DNA of 64,000 nucleotides, taken from Pantoea phytobeneficialis. GTDB taxonomy: Bacteria > Pseudomonadota > Gammaproteobacteria > Enterobacterales > Enterobacteriaceae. Position 1 is the stretch's first letter. Each line of letters opens with the position of its first letter. Below the pieces are notes generated by a model. That model saw only the letters and a list, made by a program, of their open reading frames with translations, made no database searches and was not told the DNA's origin. Of this stretch, positions 1 to 10,916 are shown in pieces. Location of the stretch: the NCBI RefSeq assembly GCF_009728735.1, contig NZ_CP024637.1, positions 322,119 to 386,118 of the forward strand. Reading direction: 5' to 3'. A program made the translations under genes and the position numbers.

Positions 1-841
1 TTTCACCGCCGGCGGTGACGAAGGCTTCAAAGGCATTGACGTCGGGATCGGCCAGGTCGCGCTGGCAGAAATGTGCCCAGGCGAGACGCAGCGCGGTCAG
101 TTTGAGTTGCGTTACGGCACGATAATCCACCCAGTCGCAGGCACGCACGTCCTGCCATATCTGCCGCGTCGCGGGGGATTGCCACCAGCTTTGTGCATCC
201 TCGCTCCGGATAAAATCGTCCACCGCATTCACATCGATATAAATAACATTTAACCAGCGGCGTGATGAGGGGCTGTAAGGGCTGGCGCTCTCCGGCATCC
301 CCGGAAACAGGGCGTGCAGGGGATTCAGACCAATGAAGGCACCGCCACGCTGCGCCACTTGCTGAAGCATCAGTTTCAAATCGCCAAAGTCACCGATGCC
401 CCAGTTATGCTCTGATCTCAGAGTATAGAGCTGGACGCAGGCTCCCCACAGCGATTCACCGTTCAGCAGTTCGCCCGGCTCATAACAACGTGACGGTGTC
501 ACGATAATCTTGCAGCTAAAGCTGTTGCCGGCTGATGATAGCGTAAGCTGATGATATCCCTCTGGTAAAACGGGTAAACGTAGCGATTGGTCCGGGACGC
601 ATTGTCCTGACCACTCATCGCCGCTTTCGCTTTGCAGCCGCCAGAGCGCCGGACCGGTCAGGGTTGGTGATAACTCCAGCGGCTGACCGTGCTGAAACAC
701 CCTCACGGCGGGTAACGGCGCTCGCTCAGCAACAGCGGGTTGCATGGCCGCCAGCAGGCGCTGGCGGGTATCGGCGGAAATAGTTTGCGACTGGCCGTGG
801 GCATCAATGTAATCCAGCGCGATGAGATTGTGTGGTTTCAT
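1..841 (-). CDS. malQ: 4-alpha-glucanotransferase MalQ (amylomaltase), C-terminal part beyond the window
   Basis: Cytoplasmic amylomaltase that transfers glucan chains between maltodextrins, feeding MalP. I translated the minus strand from the ATG at 839-841; about 280 residues lie in the window and the frame stays open to base 1. The protein shows the family stretches LLNGESLWGACVQLYTLR, NWGIGDFGDL and SPYSPSSRRWLNVIYIDVNA, which match enterobacterial MalQ closely. The N terminus is somewhat shorter than in E. coli MalQ. The start lies 8 bp after the malP stop codon, consistent with a malPQ operon. The gene is partial only because of the window edge. Confidence 0.95.
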   Translation of the reverse strand, partial: MKPHNLIALDYIDAHGQSQTISADTRQRLLAAMQPAVAERAPLPAVRVFQHGQPLELSPTLTGPALWRLQSESGDEWSGQCVPDQSLRLPVLPEGYHQLTLSSAGNSFSCKIIVTPSRCYEPGELLNGESLWGACVQLYTLRSEHNWGIGDFGDLKLMLQQVAQRGGAFIGLNPLHALFPGMPESASPYSPSSRRWLNVIYIDVNAVDDFIRSEDAQSWWQSPATRQIWQDVRACDWVDYRAVTQLKLTALRLAWAHFCQRDLADPDVNAFEAFVTAGGE

Positions 842-849
842 CGGATTCC

Positions 850-3237
850 TCAGCGTTCCGCCTGCCAGATACGTTGCTGATAATCACGGATCGACCGATC
901 GGAGCTGAACATGCCGCAACGCGCGGTATTCAGGATCGCGGCACGCGTCCAGCCTTCCTGATCGGCCCACAACGTTTCCGCCTGTTCCTGAGCCTTCAGG
1001 TAGTGACGGAAGTCAGCCAGCACCAGATATGGATCGCCGCCCTGCGCGTTAAGGCTGTGCAGCAATTCGGCAAAGGCGTGGGTATCGCCATCGCTAAAGG
1101 TGCCATCTTCCAGCGCCTTCAGCACCTGATCGAGCTGACGATCCTTCTTGCGCCACACGGCGGGAGCGTAACCCTGTGCTTTCAACGCGTTAACCTGTTC
1201 TACGGTGTGACCGAAGATAAAAATATTTTCGCTGCCAACCTGCTCCGCAATCTCGACATTTGCTCCGTCAAGCGTGCCGATGGTCAGAGCGCCGTTCAAC
1301 GCCAGCTTCATATTGCCGGTGCCGGACGCTTCTTTGCCGGCGGTGGAGATCTGCTCAGAAAGATCGGCGGCAGGGATCAGGCGCTCCGCCACCGAGATGT
1401 TGTAGTCGGGGATGAACACCACCTTTAACCGGTTACCGACACGCGGGTCGTGATTGATGACGTGCGCCACTTTGTTGATGGCGTAGATGATGTTTTTCGC
1501 CAGCGCATAGCCCGGTGCAGCTTTGGCACCAAACAACACCACACGCGGCGCGAGATTCGCCTGCGGATCGCTGACCAGCGTCTGCCACAACGCGATGATG
1601 TGCAGCAATGTCAGGTGTTGGCGTTTGTATTCATGCAGACGCTTAATCTGCACGTCAAACATCGCTTCAGGATTAATAGCGATGCCGGTGCGCGCCAGAA
1701 CCCAATGCGCCAGCTCAACTTTATTGTGTTGCTTGATGGCGCGATAGTGCGCGCGGAAGTCGGCATCATCGGCAAAGGCTTCAAGGCCCTGCAACGCATC
1801 CAGATTGTTGATCCAGGGTTGCGCTAAGGTGTCGCTGATAAGCCGCGCCAGTGCCGGGTTGCATTGATTAATCCAACGCCGGGGGGTGATACCGTTGGTG
1901 ACGTTATGGAATTTCTCCGGCCACAAGCTGTGATATTCAGGAAACAGATCCTGTACCACCAGTTGTGAATGCATCGCCGCGACGCCGTTCACTGCGAAGC
2001 CGCCCACCACGCAGAGGTTTGCCATCCGCAGTTGGTTGTTATGCACCAGCGCCAGCTTCGCCCAGCACGCGTCATCGCCCGGCCAGCGCGCATCGACCTG
2101 CTTTTTAAGCTGGGTATTGAGGGTATTGATGATCATCATATGGCGCGGCAGCAGGGCGCGTACCATACGCACGTCCCAGCACTCCAGCGCTTCCGGCATC
2201 AGCGTATGGTTGGTGTAAGCAAAGGTGCGGCGGGTGATCTGCCAGGCCTGTTCCCAATCCATCTGATGCTCATCCAGCAACAGACGCATCAGCTCAGGGA
2301 TCGCCAGTGTGGGGTGGGTGTCATTGAGCTGAATCACTTCGTAATCTGGCAACGTGGCGATGGGGTGTCCGGCCTGATGGTGGCGGCGCAGGATGTCCGC
2401 CAGCGAGCAGGCACACTGAAAATATTGCTGCATCAGACGGAGCTTTTTGCCTGCTGCATGATTGTCGTTGGGGTAGAGAACCTTGGTCAGTTTCTCGGCA
2501 TCAATGCCGGGCTGCTCGGCACGTAAAAAGTCGCCATCGTTAAAGCGTTGCAGGTCGAAAGGCTGTGCATGCTTTGCCTGCCACAGACGCAGCGGTTGCG
2601 TGATGCCATTTTCAAAACCGACCACCGGCAAATCCCAGGCTTCACCCTGCAACAGGAACGCCGGTTGCCAACGTGCATTGATCACCTTGCCACCAATGCC
2701 AACCGTGACGTTTAACGCGGCGTTATGGCTAAACCACGGATAGCGATCGCGCTGCCAGTCATCCGGCAGTTCCTGTTGCTTACCTTCGACAAAACGCTGG
2801 CGAAACAGGCCATATTGATAATTCAGGCCATAGCCGATTGCCGGTTGTCCCACGGTGGCCATCGAGTCAAGAAAACAGGCAGCCAGACGGCCCAGCCCAC
2901 CGTTGCCCAATGCCGGATCGGTTTCACATTCCAGCACCTCACTCAGATTAATGTCCCACTGTTTCAGCGCATCGTTAACGGCGTCATACCATCCCAGATT
3001 CAGCAAGTTGTTCCCGGTCAGACGCCCAAGCAGAAATTCCATCGAGAGATAGTTAACGTGACGTTGAGGTGTGCTGCGGGCGTGAGCGGGAAGATCAGCC
3101 AGCATATCGGCCAGTGCACCACTCAGGGCATGCCACCACTGATGTGGTGTCATATCGCGTGCATCGCGTAAACCAAGACGTTGCCACTGGCGGGTGAGGG
3201 ATTGCATAAAACGTGAACGATCAAAAAGCTGTGTCAT
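850..3237 (-). CDS. malP: Maltodextrin phosphorylase MalP
   Basis: Cytoplasmic PLP-dependent glycosyltransferase family 35 enzyme that releases glucose-1-phosphate from maltodextrins. The 795 residues from the chosen ATG match the usual length (about 797 in E. coli). Visible family segments are [51 protein letters not shown], and the PLP-lysine region [19 protein letters not shown]. An upstream in-frame start at 3324 would add 29 residues unlike the family; the ATG at 3237 gives an N terminus ([10 protein letters not shown]) that aligns with E. coli MalP and has AGGACA about 9 bp upstream. It is divergent from malT and followed by malQ. Expression is expected to be MalT-dependent. Confidence 0.96.
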   Translation of the reverse strand: MTQLFDRSRFMQSLTRQWQRLGLRDARDMTPHQWWHALSGALADMLADLPAHARSTPQRHVNYLSMEFLLGRLTGNNLLNLGWYDAVNDALKQWDINLSEVLECETDPALGNGGLGRLAACFLDSMATVGQPAIGYGLNYQYGLFRQRFVEGKQQELPDDWQRDRYPWFSHNAALNVTVGIGGKVINARWQPAFLLQGEAWDLPVVGFENGITQPLRLWQAKHAQPFDLQRFNDGDFLRAEQPGIDAEKLTKVLYPNDNHAAGKKLRLMQQYFQCACSLADILRRHHQAGHPIATLPDYEVIQLNDTHPTLAIPELMRLLLDEHQMDWEQAWQITRRTFAYTNHTLMPEALECWDVRMVRALLPRHMMIINTLNTQLKKQVDARWPGDDACWAKLALVHNNQLRMANLCVVGGFAVNGVAAMHSQLVVQDLFPEYHSLWPEKFHNVTNGITPRRWINQCNPALARLISDTLAQPWINNLDALQGLEAFADDADFRAHYRAIKQHNKVELAHWVLARTGIAINPEAMFDVQIKRLHEYKRQHLTLLHIIALWQTLVSDPQANLAPRVVLFGAKAAPGYALAKNIIYAINKVAHVINHDPRVGNRLKVVFIPDYNISVAERLIPAADLSEQISTAGKEASGTGNMKLALNGALTIGTLDGANVEIAEQVGSENIFIFGHTVEQVNALKAQGYAPAVWRKKDRQLDQVLKALEDGTFSDGDTHAFAELLHSLNAQGGDPYLVLADFRHYLKAQEQAETLWADQEGWTRAAILNTARCGMFSSDRSIRDYQQRIWQAER

Positions 3238-3300
3238 AACCGGATGTCCTGTGAGAGCGAATAAAGTCTGCCCGCCAGTGTGCCTGTGGCTGGCTATACG

Positions 3301-3356
3301 CTCCTCCTCCTGCGGTAAATTCACCAGGGAGGATAAGCAGGGTGGAGAGGGTGAGG
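3301..3356. promoter_or_regulatory. Candidate MalT-box region in the malP-malT intergenic DNA
   Basis: The known MalT box is close to GGGGA(T/G)GAGG. This purine-rich stretch contains GGAGGAGGAG on the minus strand (3302-3313) and GGGAGGATAA and GGGTGGAGAGG on the plus strand (3328-3352). Several box-like sequences in front of malP are expected for a MalT-activated promoter. The exact boxes, their orientation and the -10 element could not be fixed by eye. Confidence 0.4.
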
Positions 3357-3376
3357 GGAATCTGAAAGTGTGTCAG

Positions 3377-3398
3377 GAATGTGATAACTGCCGCTTTT
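3377..3398. promoter_or_regulatory. Possible CRP half-site upstream of malT
   Basis: GAATGTGAT at 3377-3385 matches the left half of the CRP consensus perfectly, but the right half (GCCGCTTTT) is poor. In E. coli, malT is activated by cAMP-CRP, so a site here is expected. The match is only half convincing. Confidence 0.3.
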
Positions 3399-3515
3399 GT
3401 AAAGATTACTTAATGAGTTTGCTTGCAATCACTCCGCGAATAATCGAAGTTGTGTGAATAATAATTTCGAAGCGTAAAAAAATAATCGCTAAATGTAAGG
3501 GAGATGCATGCGTCT

Positions 3516-6218
3516 ATGTTAATACCCTCGAAACTCAGTCGCCCTGTCCGTCTGGAAAGCACCGTCACGCGTGACCGCCTGCTGCAAAAACTCACCGCGG
3601 CCGGTAATTATCGGCTGGTGTTGGTGACCAGCCCCGCAGGCTACGGTAAGACCACGCTGGTTTCACAGTGGGCGGCGGACCAAAGCAATCTGGGGTGGTA
3701 TTCACTGGACGAGGGGGATAATCATCCCGAACCTTTTGCTGATTATCTGATTGCTGCGTTGCAACAAGCTACGCAAGGGGGGTGTCCCCGCAGCGAGTTG
3801 CTGGCACAAAAGCGTCAGTACATGAACCTCAATGCATTATTTGCGCAACTGTTTATTGAGCTGACGGAGTGGCAAAAACCGCTGTGGCTGATTGTCGATG
3901 ATTATCATCACATCACTAATCCCGCCATTCATGAGGCAATGCGCTTCTTTTTGCGCCATCAACCCGACAATCTCACGGTGATTCTGCTGTCACGTAATTT
4001 GCCGCAACTGGGTATCGCCAATCTGCGGGTACGTGAACAAATGATTGAACTGAGTAGCCAGCAGCTGGCCTTTACCCATCAGGAGGCGAAGCAGTTTTTT
4101 GATGGGCGTCTGACGGCACCGCTCGCCTGTGAAGAGAGCAACCAACTGTGTGATGATGTAGCAGGCTGGGCCACTGCCTTGCAGTTGATTGCGCTCTCCG
4201 CCCGTCAGGGGGCCAGCTCCGCCCAGGATTCTGCGCGTCGCCTTTCCGGCATCAACGCCAGCCATCTTTCGGATTATCTGGTGGAGGAGGTGCTCGACAA
4301 CGTTGACGTCGCCACGCGTCATTTTCTGTTGAAAAGTGCGCTGCTACGTTCCATGAACGATGCGCTGATTACTTGCGTCACCGGGGAAGAGAACGGACAG
4401 ATGCGGCTGGAAGAGATCGAGCGGCAGGGGTTGTTTTTACAACGTATGGATAATTCCGGGCAATGGTTTAGCTATCATCCGTTGTTTGGCAGTTTTTTGC
4501 GGCTGCGTTGTCAGTGGGAACTCGCCGCCGAGTTGCCCGCTATTCATCGCGCCGCCGCAGAAAGCTGGATGGCGCAGGGGTACCCGCGCGAAGCTATTCA
4601 TCATGCGCTGGCGTCCGGTGATGCAGGGATGTTGCGTGATGTGTTACTCGTCCATGCCTGGACGCTGTTTAATCAGAGCGAATTAACGCTGCTCGAGGCA
4701 TCGCTCAAAACCTTGCCGTGGGAGACATTGCTGGAGAATCCTCGTCTGGTGTTATTACAGGCGTGGTTGATGCAAAGTCAGCATCGTTTTTATGAGGTTA
4801 ACAGCCTGCTGGCACGCTTTGAAGCGGCGTGTTGTCGCGATATCGACGAGGCATTACGCGGGGAATTTAACGCGGTTCGTGCCCAGGTCACCATCAACAA
4901 TGGCAACGCCGAGGAAGCGGAACATCTGGCGATGCTGGCGCTGGAGAGCCTGCCTGAAAGTTGTTATTACAGCCGTATTGTCGCCACGTCGGTGCTGGGT
5001 GAAGTGATGCATTGTAAAGGCGACCTGGTTAATTCACTGAAGCTGATGCGTCAGACGGAGCAAATGGCGCGACGTGACGAGACCTGGCACTACGCGCTGT
5101 GGAGCCTGATTCAACAGAGTGAAATTCTGTTTGCTCAGGGTTTTTTGCAGGGCGCGTATGAGACACAGGAGCGGGCGTTTGTGTTGGTGAATGAACAACA
5201 CCTGGCGCAATTTCCTCTACATGAGTTCCTGTTACGCATCCGCGCGCAACTGATGTGGGCATGGGGGCGGCTGGATGAGGCCGAGCAGGCGGCTCGCGCG
5301 GGTATCCGGGTGTTGAAAGGGTATCAGCAGCAGCAACAAATTCAGTGCCTGGGCCTGCTGGCACAATGCTCGCTGGCGCGGGGCAATCTGGATAATGCCC
5401 GCAGTCACCTGAATCGGCTGGAAAACCTGCTGAATAACGGTAACTGGCACAGTGACTGGATCGCCAATGCTGACGAGGTACGGGTGATTTACTGGCAGAT
5501 GACCGGGGATAAACAAAGCGCCAATACCTGGATGCGCCAGACGGCGAAACCGGCGTTCGCCAATAATCATTTTCTGCAAGGCCAGTGGCGCAACGTGGCG
5601 CGGGCACAGATCATGTTGGGTAATATGACGCAGGCAGAGGTGGTGCTGGATGAATTAAATGACAACGCGCGCGCACTACGATTGATGAGTGATTTGAATC
5701 GCAATTTGCTCCTGATGAATCAAATCTACTGGCAAACTGATCGTAAAGTTGATGCGCAGCGAACCTTAATTGAAGCCCTGAAGTTGGCACGCAGCACGGG
5801 GTTTGTCAGCCATTTTGTTATTGAGGGTGAGATGATGGCGCAGCAATTGCGGCAACTGATTCAGCTCAATATTCTGGATGAGCTGGATAACCACCGGGCG
5901 CGACGTATCCTTGATGAACTGAATAAACATCACCGCCATAAATTTGCTCATTTTGATGAGGGTTTTGTCAGCCGTTTGTTAAATCATCCTGATGTTCCGG
6001 AACTCATTCGCACCAGCCCATTAACGCAGCGGGAATGGCAAGTGCTGGGACTGATCTATTCTGGCTACAGCAATGAACAGATTGCCGGTGAGCTGGCGAT
6101 CGCGGCAACAACCATTAAAACGCACATTCGGAATCTGTATCAAAAGTTAGGGGTGTCTCATCGTTCGCAAGCGGTGAATCAGGCGCAGTCAATGTTAAGA
6201 ATGATGGGGTATGTTTAA
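3516..6218 (+). CDS. malT: Maltose regulon transcriptional activator MalT
   Basis: ATP- and maltotriose-dependent activator of the mal regulon (LuxR family, STAND ATPase). The 900-residue protein matches enterobacterial MalT along its length: N-terminal [14 protein letters not shown], Walker A in [10 protein letters not shown] (about residues 39-47), the long TPR-like sensor domain, and a C-terminal LuxR helix-turn-helix ([25 protein letters not shown]). An ATG at 3504 in the same frame is possible, but it directly abuts the AAGGGAG ribosome site (3497-3503). The ATG at 3516 has a better spacing of 12 bp and matches the conserved N terminus. Divergent from malPQ. Confidence 0.96.
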   Translation: MLIPSKLSRPVRLESTVTRDRLLQKLTAAGNYRLVLVTSPAGYGKTTLVSQWAADQSNLGWYSLDEGDNHPEPFADYLIAALQQATQGGCPRSELLAQKRQYMNLNALFAQLFIELTEWQKPLWLIVDDYHHITNPAIHEAMRFFLRHQPDNLTVILLSRNLPQLGIANLRVREQMIELSSQQLAFTHQEAKQFFDGRLTAPLACEESNQLCDDVAGWATALQLIALSARQGASSAQDSARRLSGINASHLSDYLVEEVLDNVDVATRHFLLKSALLRSMNDALITCVTGEENGQMRLEEIERQGLFLQRMDNSGQWFSYHPLFGSFLRLRCQWELAAELPAIHRAAAESWMAQGYPREAIHHALASGDAGMLRDVLLVHAWTLFNQSELTLLEASLKTLPWETLLENPRLVLLQAWLMQSQHRFYEVNSLLARFEAACCRDIDEALRGEFNAVRAQVTINNGNAEEAEHLAMLALESLPESCYYSRIVATSVLGEVMHCKGDLVNSLKLMRQTEQMARRDETWHYALWSLIQQSEILFAQGFLQGAYETQERAFVLVNEQHLAQFPLHEFLLRIRAQLMWAWGRLDEAEQAARAGIRVLKGYQQQQQIQCLGLLAQCSLARGNLDNARSHLNRLENLLNNGNWHSDWIANADEVRVIYWQMTGDKQSANTWMRQTAKPAFANNHFLQGQWRNVARAQIMLGNMTQAEVVLDELNDNARALRLMSDLNRNLLLMNQIYWQTDRKVDAQRTLIEALKLARSTGFVSHFVIEGEMMAQQLRQLIQLNILDELDNHRARRILDELNKHHRHKFAHFDEGFVSRLLNHPDVPELIRTSPLTQREWQVLGLIYSGYSNEQIAGELAIAATTIKTHIRNLYQKLGVSHRSQAVNQAQSMLRMMGYV

Positions 6219-6344
6219 TGATTTAACCCGTTAAACTCAGTGCCAATAATAAGCGTAGCGGGTGATTTTTTTTATTATCTTTCTTTCTCGTCCTGGTGAT
6301 GACGTCTATATTTATCAGCAGACTGGCTTCATATCGAGGCAGAT

Positions 6345-6668
6345 ATGTTTCTAAACTACTTTGCACTGGGCGTTCTGATCTTTGTATTCCTTATTATTTT
6401 TTACGGGATAATTATCCTGCACGATATCCCTTATCTTATTGCAAAATCACGTAATCATCCTCACGCCGATGCGATACATGTGGCTGGCTGGGTGAGCCTT
6501 TTTACGCTTCATGTTATCTGGCCATTTCTCTGGATATGGGCCACCCTGTATCGCCCGGAACGGGGTTGGGGAATGCAAAGTCAAAATGATTCGCTGGAAC
6601 TACTTAAGTTACGCGTTGCTGAACTGGAGCGAAAACAGGGTATAAGTAACGCTCCTCCTGCGGAGTAA
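6345..6668 (+). CDS. yibI: DUF3302 inner-membrane protein YibI
   Basis: Small 107-residue protein almost identical in layout to E. coli YibI. It has an N-terminal transmembrane segment ([20 protein letters not shown]), the conserved stretch [44 protein letters not shown] forming a second membrane segment, and a short helical charged tail. The start has GAGG about 6 bp upstream. It lies 4 bp before yibH, so the two are an operon. Molecular function is not established; it probably works with the HlyD-type partner. Confidence 0.9.
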   Translation: MFLNYFALGVLIFVFLIIFYGIIILHDIPYLIAKSRNHPHADAIHVAGWVSLFTLHVIWPFLWIWATLYRPERGWGMQSQNDSLELLKLRVAELERKQGISNAPPAE

Positions 6669-6672
6669 TCGT

Positions 6673-7809
6673 ATGGATTTACTGATTATTTTGACCTATG
6701 TTGCGTTTGCGTGGGCCATTTTTAAACTATTCAAAATACCGGTTAATAAATGGACGGTGCCAACAGCCGCATTGGGTGGCGTTTTTCTGGTAGGCGCACT
6801 TATCCTGTTGATGAACTATAACCATCCCTATACTGCTCTGGCACAAAAAGCGGTGATATCCATTCCTATTACGCCGCAGGTCACCGGTATTGTTAAAGAA
6901 GTGACCAACAAAACGAACACTGAAATTAAAAAAGGAGAGATGCTTTTTCGCCTGGACAGTACGCGTTATCAGGCGCGAGTGGACAGATTAAAGGCAGATT
7001 TAGCGACGGCCATTTCAAATATTCAGACGCTGAAGAGTCAATTAGATGAGGCCATTGCGAATACGAGCAATGTATCAGCAGAACGCGACCGTTTATTAAA
7101 AGACTACCAGCGTTATTTACAGGGAAGCAAAGCAAAGGTTAATCCATTTTCGGAAAGTGATATTGATCATGCGCGCCAGAACTACTTAGCCCAGGATGCA
7201 TTGGTAAAAAGTTCGGTGGCGGAACAGGCGCAAATCAAAAGCCAACTCGATAGCACGGTTAATGGAGAACAATCACAAATTGTCAGCCTGCGCGCGCAAC
7301 TGGCAGAAGCGCAGTACAACCTGGACCAAACCATCGTTCGGGCGCCGAGCGATGGTTATGTTACCCAGGTGCTGATCCGTCCCGGCACCTATGCCGCAGC
7401 CTTGCCACTGCGACCAGTAATGATTTTTATTCCTGAGCAAAAACGACAGATCATTGCGCAATTCCGACAAAATTCATTGCTACGTCTGGAGCCGGGAGAT
7501 GAAGCTGAAGTGGTATTTACTGCTATTCCGGGTCAGGTCTTTCCCGGAAAATTGACCAGCATTCTTCCGGTAGTCCCTGGCGGCAGCTATCAGGCACAGG
7601 GGACGCTACAATCGTTGACCATCACACCTGGCTCTGATGGTGTCCTGGCAGTGATTGAACTGCAACCGAATGCTGATGTGGATGCATTACCCGATGGCAT
7701 CTTTGCACAAGTTGCTGTTTATTCAGATCACTTTACACACGTATCGGTGATGCGGAAGGTGCTGCTGCGAATGACCAGCTGGATGCATTATCTCTATCTG
7801 GACCATTAA
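6673..7809 (+). CDS. yibH: HlyD-family membrane fusion protein YibH
   Basis: 378-residue protein, the same length as E. coli YibH and ending in the same [10 protein letters not shown]. It has two N-terminal hydrophobic segments, a biotinyl-lipoyl-like half ([26 protein letters not shown]), a coiled-coil hairpin (about residues 100-200) and the second lipoyl half ([18 protein letters not shown]). This is the architecture of periplasmic adaptor proteins (HlyD/EmrA/AaeA type) that link inner-membrane pumps to outer-membrane channels. The only close partner here is yibI; no obvious exporter is adjacent, so the substrate is unknown. Confidence 0.92.
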   Translation: MDLLIILTYVAFAWAIFKLFKIPVNKWTVPTAALGGVFLVGALILLMNYNHPYTALAQKAVISIPITPQVTGIVKEVTNKTNTEIKKGEMLFRLDSTRYQARVDRLKADLATAISNIQTLKSQLDEAIANTSNVSAERDRLLKDYQRYLQGSKAKVNPFSESDIDHARQNYLAQDALVKSSVAEQAQIKSQLDSTVNGEQSQIVSLRAQLAEAQYNLDQTIVRAPSDGYVTQVLIRPGTYAAALPLRPVMIFIPEQKRQIIAQFRQNSLLRLEPGDEAEVVFTAIPGQVFPGKLTSILPVVPGGSYQAQGTLQSLTITPGSDGVLAVIELQPNADVDALPDGIFAQVAVYSDHFTHVSVMRKVLLRMTSWMHYLYLDH

Positions 7810-7904
7810 AACCCAGCAGGCGTCGCTACGTGAATTCTGAGAGAAGCGCAGGGGGATTGGGCGGGAGATTTTGCGTAGCGCTGCCAGGTGTGTTCCGGTT
7901 ATTT

Positions 7905-7978
7905 CGTAGCGGCGCGATTTATCGCGCATCATCCAGCAGTGGTGACGTAAAACCTGCGCGATAAATCGCGCCGCTACG
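7905..7978. repeat. Inverted pair of the GTAGCGGCGCG... palindromic repeat
   Basis: Two arms face each other: 7906-7927 (GTAGCGGCGCGATTTATCGC plus GC) and its reverse complement at 7956-7977, separated by 28 bp. Together they can fold into a long hairpin, and each arm contains its own small palindrome (GCGCGATTTATCGCGC). The same element recurs at least eight more times in the window, so this is a REP/BIME-like intergenic family. It lies between yibH and the ISNCY element in an otherwise empty 300-bp stretch. Confidence 0.85.
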
Positions 7979-8042
7979 GGATGGGGTGGCGTTGCGGGGT
8001 TAGCCGGATATCGCATTTAACATAATTCACGTTATGTGTACT

Positions 8043-9596
8043 TGTGTTATAGAAGCAAAGCTGACTTAGCCGTTATGAGCTAAACTAACCTGGCCGCTTC
8101 GGGCTACCTGCTGAGGAACCTGATATGGCGGCTTCTGGTGCGGAGTTTTTTACGATGAACGAAGTTAACCGGCTTAAAATGATCCAGGACGTTATTGACC
8201 GGCGGCTCACTACCCGTCTTGCCGCAGAACGCCTCGGGATCTCCGACAGACACTGCCGCCGCCTGCTTCAGCGTTACCGCGAAGACGGCCCGCTCGGCAT
8301 GGCTGACCGGCGGCGCGGCAAGCCCAGCAACTATCAGCTGCCTGAAGGCCTTGCTGAACATGCCATCCAGATCATCCGCGAACGTTATGCCGACTTCGGT
8401 CCGACGCTGGCCTGCGAAAAACTGGCCGAGCTTCACGGCGTGGTGTTATCCAAAGAGACAGTGCGTAAGCTGATGATACTTTCCGGTCTCTGGATCCCCC
8501 GCAGACTGCGTGCACCGAAGATCCAGCAGCCACGCTGCCGACGCGCCTGTGTCGGCGAACTGATACAGATCGACGGCTGTGACCACCGCTGGTTTGAAAA
8601 CCGTGGCCCGGCCTGCACGCTGCTGGTTTACGTCGATGACGCGACCAGCCGCCTGATGCAGCTCCATTTTGTGAAATCAGAGTCCACGTTTACCTATTTT
8701 GAAGCCACACGCGGCTATCTGGAGCAGCACGGCAAGCCGCTGGCGTTTTACAGTGATAAAGCCAGTATCTTCCGCATTAACAACAAAAACGCGGCCGGCG
8801 GTAAGGGACAGACTCAGTTCGGACGTGCAATGAACGAACTCAACATCACCGGCATCTGCGCCAACACCAGCTCAGCCAAAGGACGCGTGGAACGCGCCCA
8901 TCTGACATTGCAGGATCGCCTCGTTAAAGAGCTGCGTCTGCGCGGCATCAGCACGCCGGATGCGGCCAATGCCTTCGCAGATGAGTTCATGGCCGATTAC
9001 AACCTCCGCTTTGCGAAGGCTCCCCGGCATGATTTTGACGTTCACCGGCCTCTCGATGCAGACGACGATCTTGAGGCGATTTTTACCTGGCGTGAGCCGC
9101 GCAAGGTCTCAAAATCGCTGACGGTACGTTACGATAAGATGCTCTGTCTGCTTGAAGATAATGAGCAGAGCCGCCGTGTCATCGGTAAATATCTGGACTC
9201 CTGGCAGTATCCGGACGGTCACGTCGAACTCAGAAGTAACGGAACGGTACTTCCCTACTCTGCTTACGATCGCCTGTCTGAAGTTGACCAGGGGGCCATC
9301 ATTGATAATAAGCGGCTGGGTCACGCGCTTGCGGTGGCTAAGCTGATGCAGGATAAGCGCGATAACACGCGCTCACAGGCACTTCCTGCCGGAACAGGCC
9401 CGGGCCGGAGGGTCGGGAAGAAAGACCCGAACAAAAAACGGCAGCGGGCAATAAACGAAGATGATTTACTGGAAGCCGTGAATGATTTACAGACGCGCGG
9501 TAAAGAGATATTTGGCGGTTAAACCCTGTGTTTAACCTGAACAACGGACAACTCAGCTTGGCCTGAACCCGGTCATCTGTGCTTAGGTTCAACACA
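8043..9596 (+). mobile_element. ISNCY-type insertion sequence, apparently complete
   Basis: An element of about 1.55 kb around an intact transposase gene. Proposed ends are TGTGTTATAG at 8043 and, inverted, TGTGTTGAAC ending at 9596. Inside the ends are longer related subterminal sequences: AGCTGACTTAGCCGTT on the left and, on the opposite strand of the right end, AGCTGAGTTGTCCGTT. The boundaries are my estimate; no clean target-site duplication was seen. A 32-bp near copy of the left end (31 of 32 identical) occurs at 10967-10998. Confidence 0.65.
8125..9522 (+). CDS. ISNCY family transposase
   Basis: 465-residue DDE transposase. The N-terminal half has a helix-turn-helix (RLTTRLAAERLGISDRHCRRLLQRY). 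The integrase-like core shows the catalytic acids in IQIDGCDH, FYSDKASIF and AKGRVERAH. This matches ISNCY (IS1202-like) transposases. The reading frame is undamaged, so the element may be active. An internal ATG at 8155 (MNEVNRLKMIQDVIDRR) is an alternative start. Confidence 0.88.
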   Translation: MAASGAEFFTMNEVNRLKMIQDVIDRRLTTRLAAERLGISDRHCRRLLQRYREDGPLGMADRRRGKPSNYQLPEGLAEHAIQIIRERYADFGPTLACEKLAELHGVVLSKETVRKLMILSGLWIPRRLRAPKIQQPRCRRACVGELIQIDGCDHRWFENRGPACTLLVYVDDATSRLMQLHFVKSESTFTYFEATRGYLEQHGKPLAFYSDKASIFRINNKNAAGGKGQTQFGRAMNELNITGICANTSSAKGRVERAHLTLQDRLVKELRLRGISTPDAANAFADEFMADYNLRFAKAPRHDFDVHRPLDADDDLEAIFTWREPRKVSKSLTVRYDKMLCLLEDNEQSRRVIGKYLDSWQYPDGHVELRSNGTVLPYSAYDRLSEVDQGAIIDNKRLGHALAVAKLMQDKRDNTRSQALPAGTGPGRRVGKKDPNKKRQRAINEDDLLEAVNDLQTRGKEIFGG

Positions 9597-9644
9597 ATGT
9601 GTTACTCCAAAGCGCTAAGGAGATGCGGATGTTTTCCTGGACTG

Positions 9645-10340
9645 TTATGTTGTGATCCCCAGATGCTCCCGGTAATTCACCGGACTCATTGCACCTAATG
9701 AGATCTTGATTCGCTTCTCGTTATACCAACGTATGTACCTGTTCAGGAAGCACATAAAATCTTCCAGCGTTGTGCTCGCCCAGTTTCTGCCGTAGTACAT
9801 TTCATTTTTGACCCGCCCGAAGAAGCCCTCGCACGCTGCGTTATCCGACGAACAACCTTTGCGCGACATAGACCTTACAAGACCCGACCTGTTGATACGA
9901 TCCAGCCAGCCCGGCCATCGGTAATGACTGCCTCTGTCACTGTGTATCACCGGTCTTTCATTTTCCCTGAGCGTATCGATCGCATCATCGAGCATGGCAT
10001 TGACCAGTTTTGCGTCCGGACGTGTCCCTATGGCCCAGCTCACCACTTTGCCATCAAAACAGTCGATGACTGGCGACAGATAGACCTTGCCTGCCGGAAG
10101 ATGGAACTCGGTAATATCGGTCAGCCACTTCTCATTTGGCCGGTTGGAACGAAAATTTCTGGCGAGGAGATTTTCTGGGGCCTGACCGATTTCTCCGCAG
10201 TAAGCGCTGTATCGCCGGCGCCCGGCACGCTTAACAATCAGCTGTTCTTCAGCCATCAGTCTGCGGACGACCTTTTCTGAGATGTATGTGTTGTTTTCAC
10301 GGAGCATCGCATGGAGGCGCCGGTAGCCATAGCAGCGATA
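9645..10340 (-). pseudogene. IS3-family transposase OrfB, N-terminally truncated
   Basis: The minus-strand reading frame carries the IS3 OrfB core: NEKWLTDITEF (first D), PVIHSDRGSHY (second D) and NAACEGFFGRVKNEMYY (E), and ends normally at ...NYREHLGITT. The frame continues upstream of the first ATG (10307) through YRCYGYRRLHAML, a typical IS3 stretch, to about 10340. There it meets inverted ISNCY sequence and stops. The first half of OrfB and all of OrfA are missing, so this is a remnant. Confidence 0.8.
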
Positions 10341-10916
10341 ATTGAGACTGTCCGCAACTGGATGATCTCAGACGGACTCTGGCGGCCGCATTCACGGCGT
10401 CAGGCTCACATTTATCAGCCACGACACCGGCGCGACTGTCTCGGCGAACTGGTGCAGCTGGACGGATCTCATCATGCCTGGTTTGAGGATCGGGCACCGA
10501 AGTGCTGCCTGCTCGTGTACGTTGACGATGCCACCGGCCGCCTGATGCACCTGCGCTTCTGCGATTCGGAGTCAGCATTCGATTATATGACAGCAACACG
10601 GGAGTATATTGATTTACATGGAAAACCCGTCGCATTCTACAGCGACAGGCACGCCGTTTTCAGGGTTAACGGTACGGACGCACGCCGCAGCGGTACCACA
10701 CAGTTTGGCCGTGCACTGCGCGACCTCAGCATAGAGCGCATCTGCGCCAACAGCAGCCAGGCCAAAGGCCGCGTGGAGCGCGCCAACCAGACACTGCAGG
10801 ATCGGCTGGTGAAGGAGCTGCGGCTGCACAACATCAGCTCCATCAGCGAGGCGAACCGCTGGATTACGGGCTTTATCGACGACTTTAACCGCCGTTTTGC
10901 ACGACCTCCCAAGTAG
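10341..10916 (+). pseudogene. ISNCY family transposase fragment
   Basis: From about 10344 the protein (ETVRNWMISDGLWRPHSRRQ... through RVERANQTLQDRLVKELRLHNISS... to FARPP) aligns with residues of about 115-300 of the intact transposase at 8125, but is clearly diverged, so it comes from a different ISNCY element. Both ends are missing: the helix-turn-helix is cut by the IS3 remnant and the C terminus ends at a stop after FARPPK. The catalytic D, D and E are present, but without its flanks the gene is unlikely to function. Confidence 0.78.

Noticed and set aside
71..253. Plus-strand 60-codon frame at the left edge
   Set aside because: Opposite strand of malQ, whose minus-strand translation is unmistakable.
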